Below, one piece after another: positions 16,695 to 23,964 of a stretch of DNA of 64,000 nucleotides (position 1 is its first letter; the number at the start of each line of letters is the position of its first letter). This stretch comes from Myxococcales bacterium UBA1660 (GTDB lineage Bacteria > Myxococcota_A > Polyangia > Polyangiales > Houyiibacteriaceae). A program made the position numbers and the translations under genes. Where the stretch lies: NCBI GenBank assembly GCA_002320815.1, contig DCLA01000072.1:62001-126000 (forward strand), in the 5' to 3' direction. The notes below the pieces were generated by a model. The model made no database searches and was not told the origin of the DNA. It saw nothing but the letters and a program-made list of their open reading frames with translations.

Positions 16695-18573
16695 CGGCCA
16701 TCCCCTTCAAGGTGTCCCAGATGGCGATGCCCACGCCGACCAGGGACTCGCCGGCGATGATGCCCGAGGCGATGACCACGATGAAGGCCCGGGCCCACTT
16801 GCGATCGATCCGGTGCCCGATGACCGAGAGCACGCCGCCGAGGAACATGCTCACCGCGTAGTAGGCGGGGATGACCAGCGCGAGGCCCATGGCGCCGGGG
16901 CTGGGGACCCACTTGCGCGCGTCTTCGCTGAGCACTTTCTCGAGCACCGCGAGGACGACCCCGGCGATGCCGCCGATGGCCATCGCCTGGGGGGCCATCG
17001 CGGGCATGGCTTCCAGGCCGTCGCGGAAGAGCTCGGCCACGGTCTTCCAGGCGAGCACGGCGGGCGCCGCCCACTCCTCGGTGAGCAGCATGCTCTGGGG
17101 ATCGGGGATGAGCAGGAGGTAGCCCCAGCTCCCGAGGGTCGCGCCGGCGACCACGCCGAAGGTCTGCGCGATGGCCTGCTGCCGCGGCGAGGCGCCGATG
17201 AGCAGGCCGCACTTCAGGTCGTGCAGGAGGTCGGCGGTCTGGCTGGCGGCGCCACCGGTGACGTTGGCGGCCATGAGGTTGCCGGCCACGTCCCCGGGGC
17301 TGGCCACGCCGAAAATGAGCTGGGTGACCTTGCCCATGGGACCCACCGGGGTGATGCCCGTCTCCCCGGAGACGCGGCCGGCCACGATGGCCAGGACGAA
17401 GGTGAGGAGCACCGCGCTCATCGCCAGCGCGATCCCGATGTCGAAGAAGAAGACCTGGCCCAGGGTGGCCAGGATCAGCACCGCGATCAGCGCGCCGATG
17501 AAGACCTGTCGGGGGACCTCGTGGGCCTGGGAGCCGTCGGCGGTGGCCGCGGCGCGGGTGCCTCGGAGGGCGGCGACCACCGAGCGCCAGCTGAAGGCGA
17601 AGGAGGTCAGCGCGGCGGTGACCATCATGGCGACGCCGGGCCAGAGCATCCACTTGTTGAGGGTGCCGAACCAGACCGCGTCGGGCTCGAAGGCGCCCGG
17701 CGCGGCCCAGCCGTTGTCCAGGGCCATGGGCGCCGCCCAGCCCCAGGCGATGACGGCGCCGAGGAGCATCGAGGCGCCCGCGCGGAAACCGATGATCGCA
17801 CCCACGGCGACCATCAGCGGGGACCAGTCGAGCACGAAGCCCAGGTTGGGCAGGGTGTAGCTGGTGGCGCCCGCGCGGGCGGCGGCGCCGCTGGCGGCGA
17901 AGGAGCCCGGGAAGGCCAGCTTGGGTACCTTGGCGAAGTGGAGCAGCGCCTTGACGCCGCCGCCGAAGGCGGCGCCGGCGAGGAGGGCCTTCACGCGGGC
18001 CATGGCCTCGGAGCCCCGCGCGTACATCTGCTTGATGGTCTCCGCCGACGCGATGCCGCTGGGGAAGGGCAGCTTGTCCACCACGAGCATCTGGCGGCGG
18101 AGGCCGATGCCCACCACGATGCCCACCAGCGAGACCGCCAGGGTCCACGCGGCGAGGATGGGCCAACCGAGCTGCTCGCCGGTCAGGATCGTCAGCGCGG
18201 GGATGGGCGCGACCAGGCCCGCCGAGCTGATGTTGGCGCCGGCGGAGGCCGCGGTCTGGTTGATGTTGTTCTCCAACATCCCATAGGGCCGGCCGCCCAC
18301 CCGCTCGACGGTCTTGTAGAGACCGAAGCTGAGCAGCATGGCGGTGATCGACATGTTGAAGCCCCAGCCGATCTTCAACCCGCTGTAGATGTTGCAGAGC
18401 GAGAGGATGCCGCCGAGCACCATGCCGGTGATCACCGCGCGCACGGTGAGCTGCGGGTCGGTCGTGTTGGGCGGGGGGAAGTCCGGCTCGGGGCGCGTCT
18501 CCGCGGAGGCGCCCTGCTCGGCGCTGGGGGCCACCGGGTCCGCGGCCGGGGGGACCTGCTGCTCGTCGCTCAT
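16687..18573 (-). CDS. OPT family oligopeptide transporter
   Basis: 628 residues from ATG 18571-18573. After a Pro/Glu-rich cytosolic N-terminus (about 1-40) come 14 or so hydrophobic segments, starting VRAVITGMVLGGILSLCNIYSGLKIGWGFNM, which is typical of the OPT entry helix with NIYSGLK. Other typical pieces are ENNINQTAASAGANISSAGL and KLPFPSGIASAETIKQMY, and later DLLHDLKCGLLIGASPRQQA. The family moves oligopeptides or metal chelates with protons. Substrate cannot be told. It overlaps the thioesterase start by 8 bp. A poor ribosome site suggests modest expression. Confidence 0.93.
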   Translation of the reverse strand: MSDEQQVPPAADPVAPSAEQGASAETRPEPDFPPPNTTDPQLTVRAVITGMVLGGILSLCNIYSGLKIGWGFNMSITAMLLSFGLYKTVERVGGRPYGMLENNINQTAASAGANISSAGLVAPIPALTILTGEQLGWPILAAWTLAVSLVGIVVGIGLRRQMLVVDKLPFPSGIASAETIKQMYARGSEAMARVKALLAGAAFGGGVKALLHFAKVPKLAFPGSFAASGAAARAGATSYTLPNLGFVLDWSPLMVAVGAIIGFRAGASMLLGAVIAWGWAAPMALDNGWAAPGAFEPDAVWFGTLNKWMLWPGVAMMVTAALTSFAFSWRSVVAALRGTRAAATADGSQAHEVPRQVFIGALIAVLILATLGQVFFFDIGIALAMSAVLLTFVLAIVAGRVSGETGITPVGPMGKVTQLIFGVASPGDVAGNLMAANVTGGAASQTADLLHDLKCGLLIGASPRQQAIAQTFGVVAGATLGSWGYLLLIPDPQSMLLTEEWAAPAVLAWKTVAELFRDGLEAMPAMAPQAMAIGGIAGVVLAVLEKVLSEDARKWVPSPGAMGLALVIPAYYAVSMFLGGVLSVIGHRIDRKWARAFIVVIASGIIAGESLVGVGIAIWDTLKGMAGG

Positions 18574-18620
18574 CCGGCGGAAACCACCACGATTGGGGAG
18601 CCGTGTAAAGACGGCGTCGT

Positions 18621-18932
18621 TCAGCCGCGCGGCGGATGAAAGCGCAGGGCCTCGAGGTCCAGGCGCCCCTTGGCGTCGAAGGCGACGCCCTCCCTCTCCA
18701 GCCGCCGCCGCTGGGTTTGGCGCCCGCTGGGGTCGGCGCGGTCCCGGGAGCAGGTGCCCTTGGCGTCCACCACCCGGTGCCAGGGCACGTCGTCGGGGCA
18801 TTGGCTCATGGCCCAGCCGACGGCCTTGGGCGAGAGCGGCCGCTCGAGGCCCTTGGCGATCTGCCCATAGGTCATCACGCGCCCCGGGGGGATGGTGCGC
18901 ACGATGGCGTAGACCGGCTCGAAGGCGCTCAT
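18621..18932 (-). CDS. Alkyltransferase-like (ATL) protein, MGMT family without catalytic Cys
   Basis: 103 residues with the DNA-binding domain of O6-alkylguanine transferases: VYAIVRTIPPGRVMTYGQIA, then VGWAMSQCP and the active-site box PWHRVVDAKG. The methyl-accepting Cys of PCHRV is Trp (W51), which defines ATL proteins. These bind O6-alkylguanine and hand the lesion to nucleotide excision repair rather than repairing it directly (established for the family). Y22 should flip the base. The residue where an Arg finger is usual is Lys36 (SPKAVG). Located between a lipoprotein and the OPT gene on the same strand, with no DNA-repair partner nearby. Confidence 0.92.
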   Translation of the reverse strand: MSAFEPVYAIVRTIPPGRVMTYGQIAKGLERPLSPKAVGWAMSQCPDDVPWHRVVDAKGTCSRDRADPSGRQTQRRRLEREGVAFDAKGRLDLEALRFHPPRG

Positions 18933-18957
18933 GGTGCGAGGGGTAGCGAAGGCGCGC

Positions 18958-19671
18958 TCAGGGGTCCAGGCGCGCGCAGCCCGCCCGGACCGCGGCGTCG
19001 ACCTCGGCGACGGTGGTCACCGAGGGCGCGAAGGTCGCACCGCCGAGGTCGCCGTAGACCGGGTCGCCGAGGGCCCAGACCTCCGCCTCGTCCCCCGAAG
19101 GCTCGGTCGTCCCGCGGGAGTCGAGGGCGGCCCGAGCGAGGAGCGCGCGGGCGGTGGCAGCGTCGATGCGGCCGCAGGCGTCGGCGGAGGGCTCGTCGCC
19201 GACGCGGCCGTCCGCGGTCACCCAGAGGGACCGACCATCGCCCGTGACGAGCACCCCGGAGGGCTCGGCCACCAGGCTGCACTCGGATCCCGCGGCGGCC
19301 GCGGCCAGCGCGTAGAGGCCGAGGGCCCGTTCCAGGGTGTCGTCACAGCGGATTGGGGAGACTCCCCGCTCCTCGGTCCAGTGGTCGATCGCGAACCCGA
19401 AGCAGTCCGTGGACTCGGGGGGCGTGGTCCACATGTGGCGCACCACGCCCCGGTATCGGTCGAGGAGCTCGTCGGTGGCTTCCCCGGCACATCCGTAGAG
19501 CGAGCCGCTCTCCACGAAGACGAAGCGCCGCGCGCCCGGGTCCACCTTCAGGCGCTGGGATCGCGGGCCCGCCAGGACACCCACCTCGTTCGCTTCGGGG
19601 AGGCTGGCGTGCTCCTGGTAGCAGCCCGCGACAACAGCGAGTCCGAGGGCCAGTCGAGGGAGCGCGCTCAT
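18958..19671 (-). CDS. Putative lipoprotein of unknown function
   Basis: 237 residues. Signal peptide of about 16 residues (MSALPRLALGLAVVAGC) ends in lipobox VAGC. The mature part holds cysteines in SGSLYGCAG, STDCFGFA, PIRCDDTLE, GSECSLV, DACGRID and RAGCARLDP, an even number that suggests a disulfide-rich periplasmic or surface fold. DHWTEERGVSPIRCDDTLERALGLY and DEAEVWALGDPVYGDLGGATF stand out, but no family is recognised. It is upstream of the ATL gene on the same strand with a 25-bp gap, so the two may share a transcript. Confidence 0.78.
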   Translation of the reverse strand: MSALPRLALGLAVVAGCYQEHASLPEANEVGVLAGPRSQRLKVDPGARRFVFVESGSLYGCAGEATDELLDRYRGVVRHMWTTPPESTDCFGFAIDHWTEERGVSPIRCDDTLERALGLYALAAAAAGSECSLVAEPSGVLVTGDGRSLWVTADGRVGDEPSADACGRIDAATARALLARAALDSRGTTEPSGDEAEVWALGDPVYGDLGGATFAPSVTTVAEVDAAVRAGCARLDP

Positions 19672-19786
19672 GGGGGGAGCATAGCGGAGCCCGTCGGGGC
19701 GGCCATCGGGGCGGAGCTCGCTGAGGTCTCCTTAACTCTGGCCGGCGAGTCTTGTGGGCGTTCGTTCCGTGCGCGAAGAGGGGGGC

Positions 19787-20950
19787 ATGCCGATTCGCTC
19801 GCTCGCCGCCTTCGTGCTGACCCCCTGGCTGCTCGCCGGCTGCGGGGACGACGGCGCCCTCTCGTCCCGAGATGCCGGGACCGGTGCCGATGCGGCCGCG
19901 TCCGATGCCGCCGTGTCCGATGCCGCCGCCACCGACGGAGGGCCCGCCAACGACGCCGGACCCGAGGCGCGGGCCGCCATCGTCTACGACTTCGCCGCGG
20001 GCGATACGATGGCGGATGTCCGCGAGGGCTTCGACTGGGCCGGCGACCGCACCGTCTCCACCGCGGACGGATCGACCGAGGCCGGCGCCGAGCTCGCGCA
20101 CCGGGCCACCCCTGCGCCGAACGGCGACTCGAGCTCGGAGGTACGCTACTCCTTCCCGCCGACCCTCGAGCTCTACCAGCGGATCCGGCTGCAGGTGCCC
20201 CCCAACTTCGAGCACCGCACCTCGCTACGCCTGGCGCTCGCGCCGGGCACCTCGGTCGCCGGCTGGGAGCTGGGCGACGTCATCGTCGGCGCGAACGGCG
20301 TGGCCCAGGGAACGCTGCTGGCCATCGCTTCCGACGAGTCGCGCATCTGGCTCGCGAACGCCGACGACCCGCGCATCGACCGCTCGTGGATCGGCACGGC
20401 CACCAACGAGACCCGCGGGGAGACCTTCGAGATCACCGACCGCGCTTCCGAGGGCAGCAACAACAAGCTCTGGGCGATCTGGATGGACGGCTACTCCGCG
20501 CGCGGCTGGGGCCCCACCGTCGTCTGGGAGTTCTGGCCGGACGGGGAGGGCGGCAGCAACCTCGCGGTCCACTGGTCCCGGGGCGAGCACAACGGCGCCG
20601 GCGGGCACCAGATGCACGCGCCCTTCTTCGTGGTCCCCGAGGACCGGGGGTCCTTCTTCGAGATCACCACCCGCCTGGTCGCCGCCACCGACCGCACCAG
20701 CGCGGACGGCGTCATCCAGCTCTGGGTGCGCAAGGAGGGCGAGGCGGAGCCCACCCTGCTCCACGACGTCCGCGACGCGAACATCGCGCCTCCGGTGGAA
20801 GAGCCGGAGAACGACACCCTGCCCCGGTCGTGGGCCAATGGGTACCTGCTGGGCTGGGCCAACTCCGGCTACACCGAGCGCACCGTCTTCCGCCTGTCCC
20901 GCTACGAGTACTGGGGCGCGGTGCGGCCCCCGGACCTCCCGGCCGACTGA
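19787..20950 (+). CDS. Secreted lipoprotein, possible carbohydrate-binding beta-jelly-roll
   Basis: 387 residues. Start at 19787 is set by GAGGGGGGC just upstream and by the lipobox LLAGC at about 14-18; a GTG-type start 33 bp earlier breaks the signal peptide. A low-complexity Asp/Ala linker (about 30-65) follows, as is common in myxobacterial lipoproteins. The rest is one large beta-rich domain (YDFAAGDTMADVREGFDW onward). Trp/Tyr-rich segments such as NNKLWAIWMDGYSARGWGP, GEHNGAGGHQMHAPFF and RLSRYEYWGAV look like concanavalin/polysaccharide-lyase-type surface proteins. That fold is inferred, not proven. No catalytic residues can be named. The polysaccharide deacetylase 70 bp downstream makes a glycan role plausible. 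Confidence 0.8.
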   Translation: MPIRSLAAFVLTPWLLAGCGDDGALSSRDAGTGADAAASDAAVSDAAATDGGPANDAGPEARAAIVYDFAAGDTMADVREGFDWAGDRTVSTADGSTEAGAELAHRATPAPNGDSSSEVRYSFPPTLELYQRIRLQVPPNFEHRTSLRLALAPGTSVAGWELGDVIVGANGVAQGTLLAIASDESRIWLANADDPRIDRSWIGTATNETRGETFEITDRASEGSNNKLWAIWMDGYSARGWGPTVVWEFWPDGEGGSNLAVHWSRGEHNGAGGHQMHAPFFVVPEDRGSFFEITTRLVAATDRTSADGVIQLWVRKEGEAEPTLLHDVRDANIAPPVEEPENDTLPRSWANGYLLGWANSGYTERTVFRLSRYEYWGAVRPPDLPAD

Positions 20951-21020
20951 GCCCCGGGCCGCAGCTGCGCGCGACCCGGGCGTTTGCGGGCGGGGCGGGT
21001 GACCCCAAGAATGGGGAGCG

Positions 21021-21845
21021 ATGTTGCGCTCCCTCCTGATCAAGGTGCCCACGGTGGTGCTGGCGGTGGCTGCCTTCCTGCTCCTCGATGGCGCGGCGGC
21101 GGTCCTGGCGGCGACCGCGATCGCCGTGCTGGGCACCGGGGTCCTGATGGCGTTGGTGCTCCACCCGAACTCCAGCGCCTGGGTGAAGACGCGCTCGCGC
21201 GCGGACGGCGCGACCGACGCGGTGGCGCTCACCTTCGACGACGGGCCCGACCCGAGCTCCACCCCGGCCATCGCGCGCATCCTGGCCGACCACGGGATCC
21301 AGGCGGCCTTCTTCGTGGTGGGCGAGCGGGTCGCGGCGCATCCCGAGCTGGTCCGGGAGCTCCACGCGGCGGGACACCTGGTCTGCAACCACACCTACGG
21401 CCACCCCCTCGCGCTGCACTTCTCGCTGTGGTCCACCGCGCGCCGCGAGCTGCGCGCCTGCAACGCGGCCATCGCGAAGGTGCTCGGCCGGGAGCCCACG
21501 CTCTTCCGCGCGCCCCAGGGCATCAAGAACCCGGCGTTGGGCGACGTGGTGGGCGAGCTGGCGATGACCGCGGTCGGCTGGGACGTGCGCGGGCTGGACT
21601 CGCTGAGCGACGACGCCCGGGCCATCGAGCGGCGGGTCCTCGCCGGGGCGCGGCCGGGCGGGGTGGTGATGCTCCACGACGGCACCGGGCTCGGGGGCCT
21701 CGACGACCGCCGCGCGACCATCGAGGCCCTCCCGGGGATCATCGCGGGCATCCGGGCGCGGGGCATGCGCTTCACGCGCCTGGATCAGCTCCTCGAGGTC
21801 GAGCCCTACCGCGAGCCGGCGGCCCCGGCCGCGCTGGCCGCGTGA
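21021..21845 (+). CDS. Polysaccharide deacetylase (NodB/CE4), membrane-anchored
   Basis: 274 residues. Two N-terminal hydrophobic segments (about 8-48) anchor it. Motif 1 is TFDDGPDP (D73, D74), motif 2 is NHTYGHP (H124, H128), motif 3 is FRAPQG (about 163-168), then GWD and the final MLHDGTG. All metal-binding and catalytic positions of CE4 enzymes are present, so it should deacetylate an N-acetylated glycan such as peptidoglycan or a surface polysaccharide outside the membrane. It is translationally coupled (GTGA) to a GNAT protein. Upstream is a glycan-type lipoprotein gene. Confidence 0.93.
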   Translation: MLRSLLIKVPTVVLAVAAFLLLDGAAAVLAATAIAVLGTGVLMALVLHPNSSAWVKTRSRADGATDAVALTFDDGPDPSSTPAIARILADHGIQAAFFVVGERVAAHPELVRELHAAGHLVCNHTYGHPLALHFSLWSTARRELRACNAAIAKVLGREPTLFRAPQGIKNPALGDVVGELAMTAVGWDVRGLDSLSDDARAIERRVLAGARPGGVVMLHDGTGLGGLDDRRATIEALPGIIAGIRARGMRFTRLDQLLEVEPYREPAAPAALAA

Positions 21846-22813
21846 GCGCGTCGGCGCCGCTCGCCGCGCCCGAGGTGCGGGTGCTCTCGGTCCCCGACCT
21901 CGACGTCGAGGCCCACGCGGCGCTTCAGCAGGAGGTCTTCGGCGCGGTCCTCGAGGAGAACGGGATCCCCCTCGAGCGCCTGGGCCCGGCGGTCTTCGCG
22001 TGGAAACTCGCGCCCCCCGCGGGCCAGGCGCGGGTGGCGGTCGTCGAGGGGCGCGCGGGGTACCTCGCGAGCTGCACCGCCTACCCGCTGATCCTGGCCC
22101 GGGGCGCGGAGCGGATCCGCGGCTGGCACCTCTGCGACGCGGCGACCGCGGCCGAGGCGCGGGGCCAGGGCCACTTCGGCCGCGTGCTCGGCGCGTTGAC
22201 CGCCAGCGTGCCCGGCGACGAGTGGGTCTTCGCGTTCCCCAACGGCCAATCGCGACCGGCCTTCGAGTCGCGGGCCTTCACCAACCTGCAGAAGGTGCCC
22301 CTCTGGTTTCGGCCCGTCGGCGGTAGCACCCGCCGGAGCGAGCGAGTGGTGCCGACGGACCGCTTCGGCGCGGACCACGAGGCCTTCGCCGACCAGGTCG
22401 CCGACGCCAGCGGTATGATGGCCCTGCGCTCCGCCGGCTACCTCGGGTGGCGCTACGGGGCGCATCCCTACTTCGACTACCAACGCCTCGAGCTCCGGCG
22501 CGACGGCCGGCTCGCCGGGCTGATGGTGCTCAACCGGATGGTGGCGCGAGGACGCACGTCGCTCTGGGTGATGGAGCTCCTCGGGGCCGACCCGGAGGCG
22601 CGCCGCGAGCTCGCGCTCACCGCCCGCGCGCTGGGCCAGGAGCAGGGGTGCGACGCGCTCCTCGCGGCGTCGAGCGCGAAGCTCCCCGGCGCCCTGCGCA
22701 TCCCGCCCTGCTTCCTGCCCAAGCAGCACGTGCTCATGGTCCGCGCGGCCGCCGGCCCGGGGCCGGACCCCGGCGCGTGGGAGGTCCAGACCGGCGACTG
22801 GGACACCTTCTGA
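21842..22813 (+). CDS. GNAT-family acyltransferase, coupled to deacetylase
   Basis: 323 residues from the GTG at 21842, which overlaps the deacetylase stop. The acetyl-CoA-binding motif is AEARGQGHFGRVLGAL (about 98-113), followed by the GNAT beta-bulge FAFPNGQSRPAFESRAFTNLQ. A second half (LGWRYGAHPYFDYQRLELRR to PPCFLPKQHVLMVRA) resembles a second GNAT unit with LAGLMVLNRMVARGRTSLWVMELL. The pairing of a deacetylase with an acyltransferase suggests removal of an acetyl group from a glycan and re-acylation. Substrate is unknown. The length and double GNAT look are as in FemAB-like and fatty-acyl transferases. Confidence 0.82.
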   Translation: MSASAPLAAPEVRVLSVPDLDVEAHAALQQEVFGAVLEENGIPLERLGPAVFAWKLAPPAGQARVAVVEGRAGYLASCTAYPLILARGAERIRGWHLCDAATAAEARGQGHFGRVLGALTASVPGDEWVFAFPNGQSRPAFESRAFTNLQKVPLWFRPVGGSTRRSERVVPTDRFGADHEAFADQVADASGMMALRSAGYLGWRYGAHPYFDYQRLELRRDGRLAGLMVLNRMVARGRTSLWVMELLGADPEARRELALTARALGQEQGCDALLAASSAKLPGALRIPPCFLPKQHVLMVRAAAGPGPDPGAWEVQTGDWDTF

Positions 22814-22883
22814 GCCCGCGGCCCGGGCGCTAGCAGGAAGATGAAAAGCGGCCGAAGGTCGCGTTTCATCGACCTGCTCCCTT

Positions 22884-22937
22884 GCCCCGCCGCAGGCGGA
22901 TGCCCCGCCGAAGGCGGTTGCCCCGCCGCAGGCGGAT
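22884..22937. repeat. 18-bp tandem repeat, three units
   Basis: Units at 22884-22901, 22902-22919 and 22920-22937 have consensus GCCCCGCCGCAGGCGGAT; the middle copy has two changes. Each copy has a CCGCC-GCA-GGCGG hairpin. The array lies just beyond the broken end of a transglutaminase gene, in the gap between GNAT stop and that remnant. Confidence 0.85.
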
Positions 22938-22967
22938 GCCTCCGTGTTCTAGGAGCGAATGGCTTTG

Positions 22968-23217
22968 ATCCGACGCCGCGGAGGAGCGCCATCAGCAGGT
23001 TGCCCTTGGTGTTGCACTGGCCGTAGCCGTCGCGGAGGACCTCGCTCGCGGCGAGGTCGTCGGAGCGGTTGTAGCCGAACACGATCTCGTCTTTGACGAA
23101 CGAGTAGACGGCGCCGATGCGCTCGTAGGGCGGCCGGTCGCGCCAGCCGCGGGTGCGGATGAGGTCCTGGATGGCCGGGGCCTCGAAGTCGAGGATGGAG
23201 GTGGGTCGCTGCTGCAT
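22968..23217 (-). pseudogene. Truncated transglutaminase-like protease gene
   Basis: From ATG 23215-23217 the first 82 or so residues match a transglutaminase-like domain: RTRGWRDRPPYERIGAVYSF, VKDEIVFGYNRSDDLAASEV, LRDGYGQCNTKGNLLMALLR. GQCNTKG carries the catalytic Cys. The usual His and Asp parts are missing: after LLRGVG the frame enters repeat-derived sequence (Pro/Ala/Gly-rich, 22884-22937) and then runs antisense through the GNAT gene to 22477, where it cannot be meaningful. A recombination or deletion event has removed the 3' half. It lies 27 bp behind the AraC gene and was probably its operon partner. Confidence 0.75.
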
Positions 23218-23244
23218 GACCCCACCCTGGCCCCGGTCGCTGCC

Positions 23245-23964
23245 TCAGCCTTGAACGTAGCGGCTGAACCCGACGGCCCGGGAGGGCGTGAAGCCGAAGA
23301 GCTGCTTGAACTGCCGGGAGAGGTGGGCCGAGTCCGCGTAGCCGGCGGCGTGGGCCGCCTCGGTGAGCGAGGCCCCCCCGAGCGCTGCGCTGGCCGCGAC
23401 CAGCGCGCGGCGCCACACGAGATAGCCCCGCCAGGAGCTGCCCACTTGATCGGCGAAGAGGTGGCGGAAGCGACCCTCGGAGAGGTGGACCTGGCCCAGC
23501 GCGGCCGCCAGATCGACGTCGGGCCAGCGCGCCGTCGCTTCCATCTCGTCGAGCCAGGCGAGGACCCGCGCGACGCGCGGATCGCGGGCGTCGGGCGGGG
23601 TGGTCGCCGTCTCGGCCAGCCGCTCCAGCGCGTCTTCGGGGCCGGCCGCGGCGAGAGGCGGTTCGACGACGGCGACATCGGCCGCGCCGAGCCAACGGTC
23701 GCGGAGGGCCCGGGCCAGGGAGCCCTCGGGCTCGAGGAGGACCACCAGACCTCCCGCCAGCTCCAGCGCGTGCCGGGTCCCGTTGGCGACGACCAGCGTG
23801 GCCCCCCGGTGTTCGCTACCGCCCACCCGGAGCCGCGCGGGGCCGACGGTGACCTGCAGCGCGTGGTGGGCGTGAGGCGCGTTGTCGACGACGTGGCCGG
23901 CGAAGATCAGCGCGTCGCCCAGCCGATGGATCGCGATGGCGCTGGCCGGCGGGTCAGAGCCGAT
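23245..23964 (-). CDS. AraC family transcriptional regulator
   Basis: About 240 residues. The C-terminal 100 hold two helix-turn-helix motifs: DLAAALGQVHLSEGRFRHLF and, in the second, SLTEAAHAAGYADSAHLSRQ before FKQLFGFTPSRAVGF, the classic AraC signature. The N-terminal part (AIHRLGDALIFAGHVVDNAP, HAHHALQVTVG) is a cupin-like sensor. Start is uncertain: there is no in-frame ATG, GTG or TTG before the sensor other than ATG 24153, which would overlap the acyl-CoA synthetase by 200 bp with untypical coding. A GGAGGGG site precedes an ATC at 23962-23964, which I use as a working start. It overlaps the synthetase stop by 11 bp. Confidence 0.8.
   Translation of the reverse strand: MGSDPPASAIAIHRLGDALIFAGHVVDNAPHAHHALQVTVGPARLRVGGSEHRGATLVVANGTRHALELAGGLVVLLEPEGSLARALRDRWLGAADVAVVEPPLAAAGPEDALERLAETATTPPDARDPRVARVLAWLDEMEATARWPDVDLAAALGQVHLSEGRFRHLFADQVGSSWRGYLVWRRALVAASAALGGASLTEAAHAAGYADSAHLSRQFKQLFGFTPSRAVGFSRYVQG

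Noticed and set aside
22477..22967. Extended C-terminus of the transglutaminase frame
   Set aside because: The stretch is built from 18-bp repeats and the antisense of the GNAT gene, so it is a read-through after a break, not a domain.
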